Part shown: positions 1 through 12,500 of the stretch, in pieces
Layout: the number at the start of each line of letters is the position of its first letter
Position numbering within the stretch: position 1 is the stretch's first letter
From: Polytrichum commune
Taxonomy: Eukaryota > Streptophyta > Polytrichopsida > Polytrichales > Polytrichaceae
DNA: 64,000 nt
Assembly: GCA_950295325.1 (NCBI GenBank)
Contig: OX485808.1
Coordinates: forward strand, 38,832,527-38,896,526
Reading direction: 5' to 3'
The notes under the pieces: generated by a model
The model's input: the letters and a program-made list of their open reading frames with translations, nothing else
The model's database searches: none
Told to the model about the DNA's origin: nothing
Made by a program: the position numbers and the translations under genes

Positions 1-724
1 TAAAGTACCTTCCGAACCCTCAAAGAGCGTGAGCAGTAAGCAGTGCCTTGTAGACAAGGGCACTCCATTTTGATGATAATTATGTAGTAAAGTGGCATGC
101 ATTGAAAATGCTTTCCGTATGAGTGAGAGGTTGATGTTGGCCCTAAAGTGTTATTTTGGCATCCTAATAAGTTAGAGAGCAATGGTTGACAAACAAATAT
201 GCCTACTTACATTGATAGGATATGTCAGGTTTCCCTGCACTATTCGTGCTTTGAGAATGAACGATTGACTTATTAGGGCCACTTTACACTAGGGGTCGAG
301 ACCGATTGTGTGTGTCATAAGGCTAGAATCTATGGTTCTCAATGGTGCAATTTTTGAAATCGGTCTCAACCACATTGCAAGTAAGGTGAAGTTGATTTTT
401 TCATAGAAATTTTTAATTTGGAAAAGATTTTATTCGACGTGGTCTGAGCTCAAGCAAAGGGGTGCACCATTCTTAGAAGGCCAATTCTTAACCTCGAGAC
501 CAAATTCATATTTGAATACAAAATCATTACTTTGAAATGTATGAGGTCGTTTGAATGATTGGAAATCTAAACATTTCCCTCTCTTCTTCTCTTCCCTTGA
601 AGGCTTTATGCAACACCCTCCATTCTTCGGCCTCAAGGCCATTAGACATGGAAAAATGACCCTTGTTATAATCTTATGCTAATGGGTGTTTGGGACCAGC
701 CTCAAGGCTAAATAGACAATGAAC
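1..724. other. No gene seen; orphan Harbinger-like end
   Basis: I see no convincing coding region. At 276-290 the motif GGGCCACTTTACACT follows TTA (273-275). This is the same kind of end as the Harbinger-type element at 21611-23482, but I could not find a matching inverted end nearby, so it is probably an orphan or truncated copy. Confidence 0.35.
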
Positions 725-955
725 AAGGAGAATTGGCAACTAGTTATACTTGAACTGGTTGAGTTTGAGAAATAACCAATGGGAGTTCATGACTTTAGGA
801 AGATTACCAGTCGCTTTAGAGGGATTTGGAGAATATATCCCAATTTAATAAAGGAAAACTGAAAGATGTCAACATGTAAGCTATTGGACTTGAAAACGTT
901 AGGATATCAACTGAATATGCCCAAAAATCTCCCTAGACATTACCAATAAGGTAGA
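725..955 (+). repeat. Dispersed repeat, copy 1
   Basis: This stretch is similar, in inverted orientation, to 13395-13640. Shared blocks include TTGAGTTTGAGAAATAACC, CCCAATTTAATAAAGGAAAA and GATGTCAACATGTAA. A shorter relative lies near 34310-34400. It has no coding signal. It is probably part of a non-autonomous element or an LTR, but I cannot define its ends. Confidence 0.6.
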
Positions 956-1899
956 TGAGGCTAATTCAGTTAGCTTCCTTAATCGGACACTTTTTTTTTG
1001 GCTCCTAATTGGCGGTACAATTGCTTTAATTCGGTGGGCGAGTAATACATGGTGATTTAACCGTTGCCTTGATGATATTTGGGTTAGTCACCTTTTCAAT
1101 AGTTCAAAATACACCCACCATCCTTCATAATGAAGAGTGCTATGTACCGAGCTATAACTTTGATTTTATGTTACAAATTAATTACACCAAGGTGGGCAAA
1201 TTAGGAGGCGGCATGTGGCTATGAGGTGCCAATCAACTTGTATTATAGGTATTCTTTAATAGAAAAAATATTTCAACAACATTTTATCTTACATGTGACC
1301 ACTTTAGAGACATGACACAACCAATATTGACATTAAACTTAGATTTCACATGCAAAATATGTTAATGATGTTGTTCACTTAGTACACAACATTGAACGAG
1401 AAAAGAATTCCCCCCTATAACACCACATTAGAAAGTACGGAATCTTTGAATCCGGAGCCTAGATCAACACCTTTCTCAACTCCAAATTCAACGATTTCTA
1501 ATTCTTTTGTTCCGATTTGCTATCACTAACCTACTCAAACTTCTAACGCTCAAATCCAACGGCTGGATGATTCCACAGAGTTGGAGGTGTCCACATTAAC
1601 TTCCTATACCTTAGGGACTAAAAATTTCATTGAATCAACCTCAACAAGAAAACGGTAGAACCGTGAGGCTCTGTCCTTTATTATGAAAGACTACAATTGT
1701 AGTTGTCCACTTTGCTCATGCCAATCCATGGTTATTCACTATACCAAACCTTTCTTGGATTTTGGGCACCTTCTTCTCAAATACGGGTCAAGGATTGAAG
1801 CTACTCATTTATCACTAAAAAATTTTAAACTGAATAATCAAGAACTGCCAAAATAACTACAGTTATCTAGATTTCTTTTAATGCATTTTAGGGAGCAAT

Positions 1900-1947
<48 letters not shown>

Positions 1948-2461
1948 CCACATTAAATAAAGTGGACCAAAAATAACAAGAACAAGTAACGTCCAAGTGT
2001 GAACGCAAAGTGGTTAGGAAATTTGCTCTTGAAACGAAGAAGTTGATGCATAGTCTCTGTCCTACAGACAGAGCCAACAAAAAGTCTTGACCTCAAATTG
2101 GCCCTTATAAAGCCTGGATGCAGATGTGGCAGGGTGAGGGACTGATCACATCGGCCTATTTTGACACCATCCGTAGGCATCTCCGGTTGTAATAGAACGA
2201 AACTTGGTGGGCCAACATCTATTTCTGAACATAATCCCCAGCAATTTCACGGTTCTAACCGGGCGGAAATTCTGGAGTGAGCTTGCTCATGAGTCGTAAA
2301 GTGCTTCATCCCTTACGTTTCTTCGTGTGATTTAGTCAGAAATCTGACAAAGATTTCGCTGATCCATCCAGGTAGCATCTGAGCTTTACAGCGCAGCCTT
2401 TGTGATCGGAGCCTTCCTCCGCTGCCGTAATCATGATCTCCGTGGGTTCGGCACGCCGTCA
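956..2461. other. No gene seen; microsatellite at 1899-1946
   Basis: There are no recognisable genes here. A compound (TA)n(GA)n microsatellite lies at 1899-1946. Short open frames around 1838-2180 overlap it and carry no family signature. Confidence 0.4.
1899..1946. repeat. (TA)n(GA)n compound microsatellite
   Basis: An AT dinucleotide run passes directly into an AG dinucleotide run. The same TA-to-GA transition recurs at about 23986-24026 next to the LINE ORF1 relic. Confidence 0.95.
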
Positions 2462-2469
2462 GATCTGAT

Positions 2470-3614
2470 CAGTGTTCAAGATTGAAGCCCTCATATGAGT
2501 TTCATTTTGAAGGGCTCTAAAATTTGAGCCCTTCGGTTGAAGGGCTAGTTCAAATTCAAGACGTCAATTCAGTAATATAGAAATAAAATATAAAAAACTC
2601 ATATTAAACTTATGCATGATTTATATGGTGCATGCTTCCAATACAATGTGAAGAATTAAGAATCAACCATCTAACTCCACCTCTTCTAGTGATAATGCCC
2701 TACGCTTGTTGGTTCTTGTGCCAATTTTCCAAGATTCAAAAATACTATCCCAATCCATGAATTCAACTCCTAACCCATTTAGACTAACCCTCATTAAAGC
2801 ATCTAGTGTGTCAAGGTTGAGTCTAGTTCTCCTTTCACTCTTTACCCAATTTTGCTTTGAAAAACCACGCTCACAAACAGCAGTGCTAGTTGGGATCACA
2901 AGTATGGCTTGCCATAGCGACATCATAGTTGGCCAATTAATCATGAACTCCCGGTCATTGCCACAAAAAACCCAAGCTTCTTGCATACTTCGGCGTTCAC
3001 AAACGGAACATAACATCTCCACGAGCTATAATTGTAAACAACAACATTTCAAAGCCTGAATCAGTACCTTATCAATAGCTGGATGGAGCTTGGACTGTGC
3101 TTCCTTCCCCTAATGCACTCGCAGCTGCAATTGCACTAATTGATGATCCTTTCATAACCCCACCATCATGCTCCACCACTACCAGTGTGTTGGCCTTCAC
3201 CCCACAAAAAACATTCATTCGTGATTAGCCTGTGAATTACATCACAAACCTTTAAATTTGTAGACCCAAATTAGCACTGATTTCACATTGATTGAATCAC
3301 ATCACACTACAATACTGACTCAATGCTTACCAAAGAAAGGGTTGGATTCCAATCTTTTGCAAGACCTAAAAAGTTGAATTCCAAGTCAGATCGATGTTGA
3401 ATGAATCATTTGCTAGGTGTTGAGGTTGTCACTGTAGCGACCTCCTCGTCACTGTAGCGCTACAGTGTTGACGGGTGTAAAAATTTTGAGGACGTCAAGT
3501 GAAGTTTTCATTTTGAGTTTGGGGTTGCATTTTGAAGGGCTGTTTTGAGAGAGGTATATTTTGAAGGGCCAAATCGCGTTTGAAGGGCATTGAAGACTTC
3601 AATCTTGAACACTG
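2470..3614. mobile_element. hAT element, 1145 bp, with 8-bp target duplication
   Basis: The two ends are inverted copies of CAGTGTTCAAGATTGAAG (18 identical bases). Perfect 8-bp direct repeats GATCTGAT flank it at 2462-2469 and 3615-3622. An 8-bp duplication and a CAG start are classic for the hAT superfamily. The only coding remnant is the C-terminal dimerisation region of a hAT transposase (2663-3022, minus), so this is a deletion derivative that cannot move by itself. CACTGTAGCG recurs near 3430-3468, including an 18-bp palindrome CACTGTAGCGCTACAGTG, which may be a subterminal transposase-binding site. Confidence 0.9.
2663..3022 (-). pseudogene. hAT transposase C-terminal (dimerisation) fragment
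   Basis: The 119-aa open frame carries the hAT C-terminal dimerisation signature: a WP...LWQAILVIPTSTA stretch, CERGFSKQNWVKSERR, then LNLDTLDALMRVSLNG. This matches the ZNF862-like group of hAT transposases found widely in plants and animals. The catalytic DDE part and the zinc finger are absent, so it is only the last exon or a fragment. It lies wholly inside the 2470-3614 element. A second, more decayed relative is at about 13950-14790. The dimerisation region normally holds the transposase multimer together. Alone it may be inert, or could act as a dominant partner if expressed. Confidence 0.8.
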
Positions 3615-3622
3615 GATCTGAT

Positions 3623-6460
3623 GAATCACACACACACAACGCTGTGGAAGATCCATGATCCATCAACGCTGGCTTCTCAAATTAAAGATCGGCTCTGACA
3701 CCTGTAGTTTATCTTTACAACTGCAGGCCTCCTTGACTTCAAACTCCATAAACAGCATTTGGGTGATGGGATTAGGAGTAACAATGGGGCCAAATTCATT
3801 CTTTATTCGCAATCATAAATTCAGGTTATACAAGAATTCAGGTGGAGCAGATTCTCCTTCCACTTCAGTCTACAAGGAGACTTGAGGAGAGATGGAGAAT
3901 AATTCATTAGGGCTGAATTGCAGTGGTATGATGAAACTACTGCCTAGACTTTTGTTGGTGGTGAATGGAAACCTACTAAATTACGAAGTTGTGCTTTCCT
4001 CCAGTCTGCTTATCATCTCACCTGAATGCGCAACTTAAGGTTATTGGTGATATATACACAGGGTTAGGGTGGTGAGAGATCGATCTCCGACCTCGGGTCT
4101 TTCGATTAGTTTTCAGGCTTGTTGCTGTGAAAGTTTTGATCAGCTCCGGATCCTTGAATTCTCACCTAGTCATTGCAAATCTCAGTGGTATTGAATCTGC
4201 AGCAATAACGCTTGCTAGTACTGTCTCATGTTGGGTTGTGATCTCTGCACATTTATTTCACCTCACCTTCTGCACGTGGACATGTAGATGTTGAGCTGGC
4301 ATAGACTTAAGTTCCGGTCGTCTCCTCCATGTCTCGGGTTCAGGAGAGATTTTCTTATTAGAATCTCTGATCAGTTGAGGAACGCGAATGAATTTCTAGT
4401 GTGCACTGAACCCTTATTAAGCTGCCTTCAGCCAATGTGACCAACTTGGTTTTGCAATATCCTAAGGGTTTAAGAAAGCATATTTTAGTAGATGATCCAG
4501 ATGTGTCCTCTTTGTAAATTTCATTGAGGCGTTACTCCGCTCTCAACTTCACTGACTAGCTATCACAAGAAATGCCGGCTGTTGGTGAATATGAATTGAT
4601 GCTATTACAAATCAGTGCCTCTTTGATTTTATGTTTATTGAAGGCTTGATGGATCGTTTCTTAGTTAGTAACTGTTCGTCACTTGCTCCGTTGTAGCTTA
4701 GGCAGAAGCAGATGGAAAGAGGGACCGTGAAGTCCTGAACGAGTTTCAATTTGGCAAAGAATGTCTAACAGCCATCAAGCAGAACTGTGACCAATGCGGT
4801 CTTCGGATTCTAAGGTTTTAGAGATAAATTATCTATATGGCATGCACTTTGTATGAAATCTGTAGCGATTTTCACGGTATTCTGAGGGTTTAGGAAGGGT
4901 TTAGGAAGCGTTTAGAGAGTGTGCACAGACAATATAACCTTTTAGTACATCTGTGAAGGTGTGTGCAGATTTCAATTTCAATGACTTCAGACTAGAAGGT
5001 GCAACCCACACATGAGGGTCTCTATGATCTCCTCCAGCTAATGTCATCCCACAGAACACTAACTTGTAATCAACTGCAATGGGAGCGTTGAATTACAAGC
5101 TGGTGTTTGCCCTGCTTATGATACTCTGCATGCCGGTCCCAGGCCAAAGCTACGTACTTTGTCTTCTCTGGAAATGATTGTAAGTTTCTAGTCACCCAAG
5201 CCTGTCTAATGCTGGAAAAGGCCATAAATATCTCAAGCTAGTGATCTGAACGCAACACTTTCTTTCAATTGCTGAATGCCTTGGTTCCAAGAAACTTTCA
5301 ACTTTAGAGCAGAAGAGAACCAAATAAGTGCCAAAAGTTCAGTACACTCCATGATTGAATAGCTCTGCATCCATACGTCTGCCACTCTTCATTGACGGCG
5401 CTTCCACGGGTACATATCCTATATATCCACAACAACTTGCCACTAGAGCTAGATGATCAAATTGCATTTGATACCCTGCTGTAGTCTGAATGAGAGTTGG
5501 TCTTAAAATCTTCTGTAGGGGTTTTTCACATGGGCCATAAACTAGTAACAACCCATGGTCAGGAATACTCGCTAATCAATAATTATTGTAATTTATTGAG
5601 TTTCAGATTGAATTTAGTTGAGGTTGGATTGTATATGGAACATATATTAAGTAACATCTGTAAACTATGCTGAGAAAGAACGAACTTACACTGGTTTATG
5701 TTAGTTTATACTGACAAATGTAAGACACACTGATTATTAACTCGTAATGCACTCCCACTATAACCTGGGTGATCATTGTAATTGATGGGTTACTACATTC
5801 GACAATGGTCAGAGATGCAAGGATCTTCTTGCAGCAAGTACATCAATGACTCCAAAATTTGAATCAATTGACTAATTTGATATGAATACTAGCCAATCAT
5901 CAAAAATTAGGGATGGAATTACCATGCCCTAATTATGATCTGGTGCATTGATAACTTCATAGTACTAGGAAAGTCTGATGTTGTTGGGTGAACAAGTATT
6001 AGTCATGCAGAGGCTATCGGCAGCATGGAATCAGAGCACCCCCTACCTGAGAACTAACTTGGCCACTTAGCATTCCACTTCCGGGAACCTCAGCGACGTG
6101 CCTTGCTACAGCCAGAAGACGAGATGGTGAGGAGTGTCCTGCTTGAGATTTATGAGCAATGCCACCTCGGGTGACCAAAGCACTTGGGTTATTGGCTTGT
6201 AAGATAATTCTTCCCACCTTGTCGATTTAATATCACATGTTGAAAATGTGGCATATGAATCTTATGGCGGGACACCGGTGTCTCATAATACACCAGTTAA
6301 ACCTTAAAGCCCGTGTCGATGTAAAAAATGAAGGCGATCAAAGCAGTATGGAGATTATCTCGACGTCTTGTACACGCTGTCGTGATGTAAATACGTACAC
6401 TATATAGATGTGCACGTATTTAATATTGCATTGTGAGTCTTGGTCTTGGAGAAAAATAAT
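3623..6460. other. No gene recognised
   Basis: There is no family signature on either strand. Short frames at 3655-3885 (plus), 5339-5551 (minus) and 6014-6217 (minus) have no recognisable domains. The region is of average composition and could hold exons of a host gene too short to identify. Confidence 0.3.
5079..5177 (+). CDS. Possible short secreted peptide or signal-peptide exon
   Basis: A 32-codon frame begins in a fair plant start context (A at -3, G at +4). It encodes a short N-terminus, a hydrophobic core (LVFALLMILCM) and a small-residue exit PVPGQS, like a cleavable signal peptide. It stops soon after. It could be a chance hydrophobic frame, a relic of a first exon, or a very short peptide gene. 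No neighbouring gene supports it. I give it low confidence. Confidence 0.12.
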   Translation: MGALNYKLVFALLMILCMPVPGQSYVLCLLWK

Positions 6461-6660
6461 AAAGAATAGAAGTAGATTACTTTTTTTATTTACTCATAGT
6501 TTATTTTAGTTATCATTACCTAAGGATAGAAGTGGATAGAAGTTGCTTACCTTTATGTTTACTCATAGTTACTCTTAGTTACCTTTACCAAATGATAGAA
6601 ATAGATTACCTTTTTATTTACTCATAGTTTATTTTTGTCTTTTAGTTATCTTGAGTTACT
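6461..6660. repeat. Imperfect tandem repeat, about 80-bp unit, near 3 copies
   Basis: A unit resembling GATAGAAGTAGATTACCTTT followed by TTTACTCATAGTTTATTTTAG recurs three times with small changes. The region is AT-rich and non-coding. Confidence 0.75.
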
Positions 6661-8486
6661 TTGGACCAATGGGTGATTAGAAGCCATGTGATGAGGATAA
6701 GAGAGAACTTTGTCTCTCGCATGGATAGGGAGAGGTGGTGAAGGAAAGATGTGATGTGATTATTGTGGGAGAGAAGTGGTAGAGAGAGAGAAGTGGATTC
6801 GAAGCTCACGGTGTGAGTTGTTTTTTAGAAGAATATGAAATAAAATACGAGGGATTTGTGATTCATGAGAGATCTCACTTGTTGTTTTGGAAGTTAGCAA
6901 TCAAGATTTGTGTTTGTTTGAGTGGAGGGAAGTCTGTTGGTTCTTAAAAGAAGAGTTGAGACTTCGACCGACCATAGAAGACGGACAGATTAAAGAATTG
7001 AAGGCTTCAAGACTCGAATGTGTGGTTGCTTGTGGCACGTTGTCTTTTTCTTGTGTGTGTGATTCCAAGCCGGTTTTGGAGGCTAGTTGCATTTCATTTC
7101 TGCATCGTAATTTGTTTCCTGTGTGACAACGAAGTGGGATTAATGACCCACAAGGTTGTTTGTGACAACGAAGTGGGATTAATCACCCACAAGGTTGTTT
7201 TCTGTCGTTCCCACTGGTGAGGCGCGATTGCTGGTCACCGTGGGTTTGAAAGTTTAGGAGCCAATCTTTCGGACGTCAGCTCGTGTTCTGACGTCCCGTT
7301 TTACCCGTCCGAAGCCCGTGGTTTCTTATCACACTACCCTTACCCTTTATCCATATAGAGCCGCAACAGGATAGGTCGACGGGAAAGAGGTTGAAGATTA
7401 GAAGAAATTGAAGACTAGAAGACCGGAAGATTCGATTGAAGATCAGAAGATTCGACGGGTCCGATAAAATCTAGTTGCAGCCAGAAGCCCAACGCTTTCC
7501 CAAGGCGGAACCCTCTCTACCCGACAACGCTCTTATGTTCGAAATTGGTTTCTATTTTCAATCACTTACAACCACAAAACCGATCATTAAGGAGGCTCCA
7601 ATTTATTTGGGACATCAGTATCCCGTCATAAGGTTCATATGTTCCATTGTTGCTTGGTAGTCTACAATACTTAGGTTGTGAGATTGTTGTGGACAACGTA
7701 ATTGGCGATTGGAGAGGATGACGAGTTGTAGTAGTAGCAAGGCGAATTACTCAAGCCGTTTATGGGGCATACCTACACTACACATGATATTTAGTGTCAC
7801 CTATTATTTGGATTTACAAAATGATGTATCTTTTTACTTATGATGTAATTTATTACCAAATAAAGTTGCTAATGTTCTAGAATGTCCAATTAACCAATTT
7901 GACATTTGTTGGTAAAATATGAGATATAAAATAAATAGATATAGCATTGCGTAATTCCAAATAGTAAATGACACAAAATATCACATTTATTGCAGTTTAT
8001 TCGTGGACAGAAATTGGAGGTTATGAATGGAATGCTTCGGGTGGGGTAATAAAGCACAGTGGAGCTACTTGAATTGATCAACAGTTGGATGAGCAACTGG
8101 TTAGAGAATCATCCATTGATTCCAGTACATCGTGTAAGTGTGTCCATGTATATGTATATTCTGGAGAGCGTTTCTCTTTGTGAATTTGGTTATTTGTATC
8201 TAGAATCTGACTTTTGAGATAAGTTAGTTACTACATCAAACAACAAAAGTTTCTGACCGTTTTCTAATAGTATTATGTGATCATGGTAACATGTCGTATC
8301 TCAAGACATTGAGATTATTATACACTGTGGAACTGATCCTACACCAGTAGTAATCTTTAAACCTTGTCAATCTTCCACTCCCAACTTACATTTAATTAGG
8401 AAGTCTTTATCGAAAAGCGAGAATAAAAGTCTTAACACAATGGAAATATACTTTTTAGGAGTGGCCCAATTTTGACTTGGTATATA
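6661..8486. other. Possible LTR-like non-coding region
   Basis: No protein family is recognisable. The stretch around 7380-7470 is purine-rich with repeated GAAGATTxGAAGA and GAAGACTAGAAGACC motifs. The minus strand of 31880-32330 has a similar style. Such stretches are common in the leader regions of plant Ty3/gypsy elements, so this may be a solo LTR or fragment. I could not define matching ends. Confidence 0.25.
7122..7199. repeat. 39-bp tandem duplication
   Basis: Two adjacent copies (7122-7160 and 7161-7199) start TGTGACAACGAAGTGGGATT and differ at one base (ATGACCC versus ATCACCC). Confidence 0.95.
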
Positions 8487-9500
8487 GTTATCTTTCCCAC
8501 ACCGCCCGTGCCATATAATCCCAAGATTTGCACACCTTGTGCATTGCCACTGGTAGTAGGCCTAAACATTCCCTGGAAAATCTGCCATCATGATGGATAC
8601 AGAAGGAATAAGTCTTCCAAAAATTAGTAATCCCAGAAGTTTTAACATCTGACGCACAATCCTGCAGGAATCGATACAAGATCTTCGTGTTTACTCATTT
8701 TGCAACGGAGTCCTTGAAGGGAACTGCACGTTGATCTGCTTGATTGACCATCCTAATTGACCAACATCGGCAATCTGTATAATGAGAAAGATTTCCAAGG
8801 ATCGCTTCGCCTCTGATGGAATATTGCCTCTGATACATTAAAGCAGAAGGAAACATCATGCAACTCAAAGAAACATATAAATTGCTTCCTCAAGTCATGT
8901 GCATGCGTTACATACCTCTCAAAGCCGATTGCACCCTTGAATACCTGAAAGATCATATCCCAAGCATGGTTTTTTGTCATAAATCTCTTTCACAAGTCCT
9001 GCTCTATACGATACCTTAGACTTCCCAAAATCTGAAGATCTTAAACCATTAATACCACGGAGATGCTGAACAGCCCTCCTCCATGATTCTATATCAATCC
9101 TGCCAGAAATATCTTCTATCTGATGCTTCTTCCATTCCTCCTCCCATGCATGTAATTTGCTCTTATCACTCAAGTCCCCAGGCTGCAACTTGTAGAAGGC
9201 CGGAAATAGTATCAACTCCGGTCTCGTTGATGATTGAGCCATATACAATGCGTGCAACTCCATCATAGGCCATTTTGCAGTCATGTATTCTGGTGACACG
9301 ACAACCACTGCCATACTGCATCGCTCAGCCTCTTTGAAAATGAGCTCTGCAAATCCCTCTCCCTTGGGCACGCAATCGGAGCATTGATCCAAGAAAGGGA
9401 AGTGGCCATCTCGTTGTAAGTCCAGGAAAAGTTGGTGTGTGAAGTCCTTCTGCGCTCCACTATGACTCATGAAAATATTATGCTTGGACTGGAGTGCCGA
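8487..9500 (-). pseudogene. TIR-NBS disease-resistance gene relic
   Basis: The minus strand from about 9495 encodes a TIR domain. It has box 1 FMSHSGAQKDF, then VPKGEGFAELIF, MAVVVVSPEYM and KWPMMEL. The conserved Glu of the last box corresponds to the NADase glutamate of plant TIRs. The longest open stretch, 8919-9470, encodes 183 aa. Lower down, in other frames, follow the linker FKGAIGFERYV and an NB-ARC P-loop GTGGVGKIT at 8487-8513, where the usual Thr after GK is Ile. In-frame stops follow, and no LRR is visible. Plant TNL proteins are cytosolic or nuclear immune receptors whose TIR makes NAD-derived signals. This copy is broken by frameshifts or introns, a damaged P-loop and loss of the LRR. 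The TIR exon alone could still be a TIR-only gene. Confidence 0.8.
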
Positions 9501-12500
9501 GGTCCTGTAATGGGCTTGCCAACAACCAAATCAGTTATTCATGGAGATTTGTGATGAATCCTTAGAAATCTATTCATCAACAAGTGGAGAGGAAAATGTC
9601 AACTACGACAACGAAGAGGCTGCATGGGTTGAAAAAAACACTTTACAAATAGACTCCGAAATAAGGTCAGGGAACTGGTTTTCAAATAAAAGGCACGGAG
9701 GAGAATATTAATGACCTGAGTAAACTAAAACAAATTTAACAACGGTCTACGCTTGTCATGTGCAATTACAACAAAGATACACCAATCGCATCCATCTCCA
9801 GTATTGTATTCAACGAAACCAAAGGAAAACGTCAGGTTCGTGCTGGGTCTATTGCTACACACAGAAGCGATTAAATTTTGCCCACCGCACTCTTCTGTGG
9901 TCAATCCGGATAATCTATCACCATTATTGGTTATGAATCATATTCATAGATACATGTTTCAACACAGAGGCCCTATAAATCATCAGCTCTGTTTCAACAT
10001 CTAGGATCGGGGTGTCACCACTTTCACCACTTTCACCAGTAGCACCTCCTATCTCTGTACTAGATAGAGCAAGAGCTGATGAACTTTAGGCCCTGATTTG
10101 GCGAAGAAGAAAGAAGGGTTGCCGTGTCAGTGAGAAGATGTCAACTATAACCTGTCTACACCCTATCTACTCACAGGTTGCACCCACCCTTCACGGCCAG
10201 CCCTGTCCTCCGACTCTGCCATGCTCACCAAGCTCGACTTCTTACACCAGGCTCAAATATGATGCACCCCCGATCTCGGTATGAACCAAACGCAAATTTA
10301 ACGAGCTCACCAGAGATCCTGCACGGCTTCAAGATCTCACTCTTTCGTGTTCACCAAAGGCCCAGGCTTCACACCTTGCATCCATCCAGCCAGCCCCCAT
10401 CCCTCTATGAATTATTAAACTTCAAAACATTCCCTCCACAGCCCCTCCATTACAGTGATCTAGCAACTCCAACAAACAACTCGCACGTGTGAACCCTGAA
10501 ATTTTACCTCCGCAACACGAGAACTGAATCTCCGAACCCGTTAAGAGTTTAAGAGGACAAGAAATGTTGCTTCAGTTTCTGTCATCAGATTGCAAGAGAT
10601 TACGCATCGTCATATAGGCCAGTTTGACGAAGTGGAGTCTATAAGGTCGTCGGTTGTATGATATAATCACAAAAAGATAAGTACACAAAAAGAGGTTGGA
10701 CCATGTGCTCAAAATATGTTGATCATTCTTGGCTCAATAGTCTAACACAATTAGGGGCACTTGATGACCACTTTACTCCATATGAGAATCTTCACTTTAG
10801 TAATGAATGAGATATATATGTGAGCTCCAAAAATTATGAGGCATAAAGTTATGTACTAAATGAAGTTTCAAACTTCCAATACATTCATACATCAATTTGA
10901 GGCGTGTATAAATTGTTTGCATTTATTGTACATTGGGCCCCTATGCCCTTTTGGGGGGGGGGGGGGGGGGGGGGGGAAGAAATAATGGCTTCTTAAAAAT
11001 TTTCATCGTGTCATCTTGGATCTAAAAGTTGGAATGACAATCTTGGTGATTTGCAAAAGGTGGCGAAAATTGTTTATAGAGTTGGAAGTGCCATTATAGT
11101 AGAGGCATCTATTCTCTATCAGAACCTCATCGCCCATCTACAATATTTTATGATTACAATCAAGCTGGGACTTAATTATGATCAAGTTGGCATGTAATTT
11201 TGATTAGGCAAGAACGAATAGTGTCATGACACATGTCCTAGTCTTGAGTGCTAAAGTGAGGAGAAATGAATAGTTTAAATGAGCAGTTATGGTAGACTCT
11301 AGATATTGGTAATATTTTCAACCAACTTTTGGCTTAAAAAATTCACAGTAATTTCAAGTTAAGGAAGAAAATTACCCAAAAATTTGCAATCCTCTTTATT
11401 TCTATCTCCGTACACGGGAAAAATTTACACCGCCTTGTCCTTCTCCAGACTTGGCGTAGAATCTCCTAAGTCATAAGTTATTGGCGCCTCTACTCTAATA
11501 TTAATACAGAGACATATCTACTAATCAAGTGAAGTTGTTTTTAGTGAAAGGCACAAGTTTCTTTTATATTAAAGTCTCAAGAATAGTGTGCTCTCTTTTC
11601 CATAATTGTGAGAGATGGCACATCGTCAAGTGACAAACACATAAGCTTATCTATAGTTTGGTTTACTATATATGATTGTTTGTATGTAGTAGGTATGTCC
11701 ACTTTGATTTGCCCTTGGCTAGATCACATCTGCCCAAGGCCGGGCCCCGCCCTGGCATGCCTCCTTCACTGCCTGTGGAAACTCCTTCACTAGTGTGGAA
11801 ACTTGAGGGCATTGGGAACCATGGCCCACAAGCCCCCGAAGCTCCCAAAGCTCCCAAAGCTTGGAGAAGCGCATGGCTGTGAGCGCCAAGACTACGAGGC
11901 TCAGATCCATGGCGGCATGTGGGATCATGTAGTGAGCATGGTTGTTCAACTATATATGTTTGGAACTTTAATTCAAATATTGTTAATTGACGTCTAATTT
12001 TAGTGATTGGATGTCACTGCCGGAGGTTGCGGATGCTGAGGTTTGAACATGATGGAAGCTGGAGGATGAGATTGGCATTGGGGATGTTAGAGGTTAGATA
12101 AGGGAGGTTGTCAACTCTAGGAGTAGGTTGTTGTGTCCACATCTTCCTAGACTTGCCGCACTTGGAGCTTGACTTGCCACATATGTTCCTTCAAGCGAGT
12201 TGGCTATCAGATAAGGTCTCGCCTCTCTTTGTGGTTATTTTCCTTCTATTTTTTGCGCGAATATGCTTTGATCGCACATCAATGTCCTAAAGATTGTTTG
12301 TGAAGGTTTTGGAGCAAGGAGGTTATGGAGTGCATGGAGGTGATCAGAGAATTTTGAAGTTGATCATCAGCTCTCACAACTAGTACATTTTACTCTTGAG
12401 TATGTAACAATCTGGCTATATGTGATATGAAATGAGCATCAAGTAAATGTGGCAATGGGAAAAGCCTTCTCAATTACTCACAAAATCAATCTGAAGCTCC

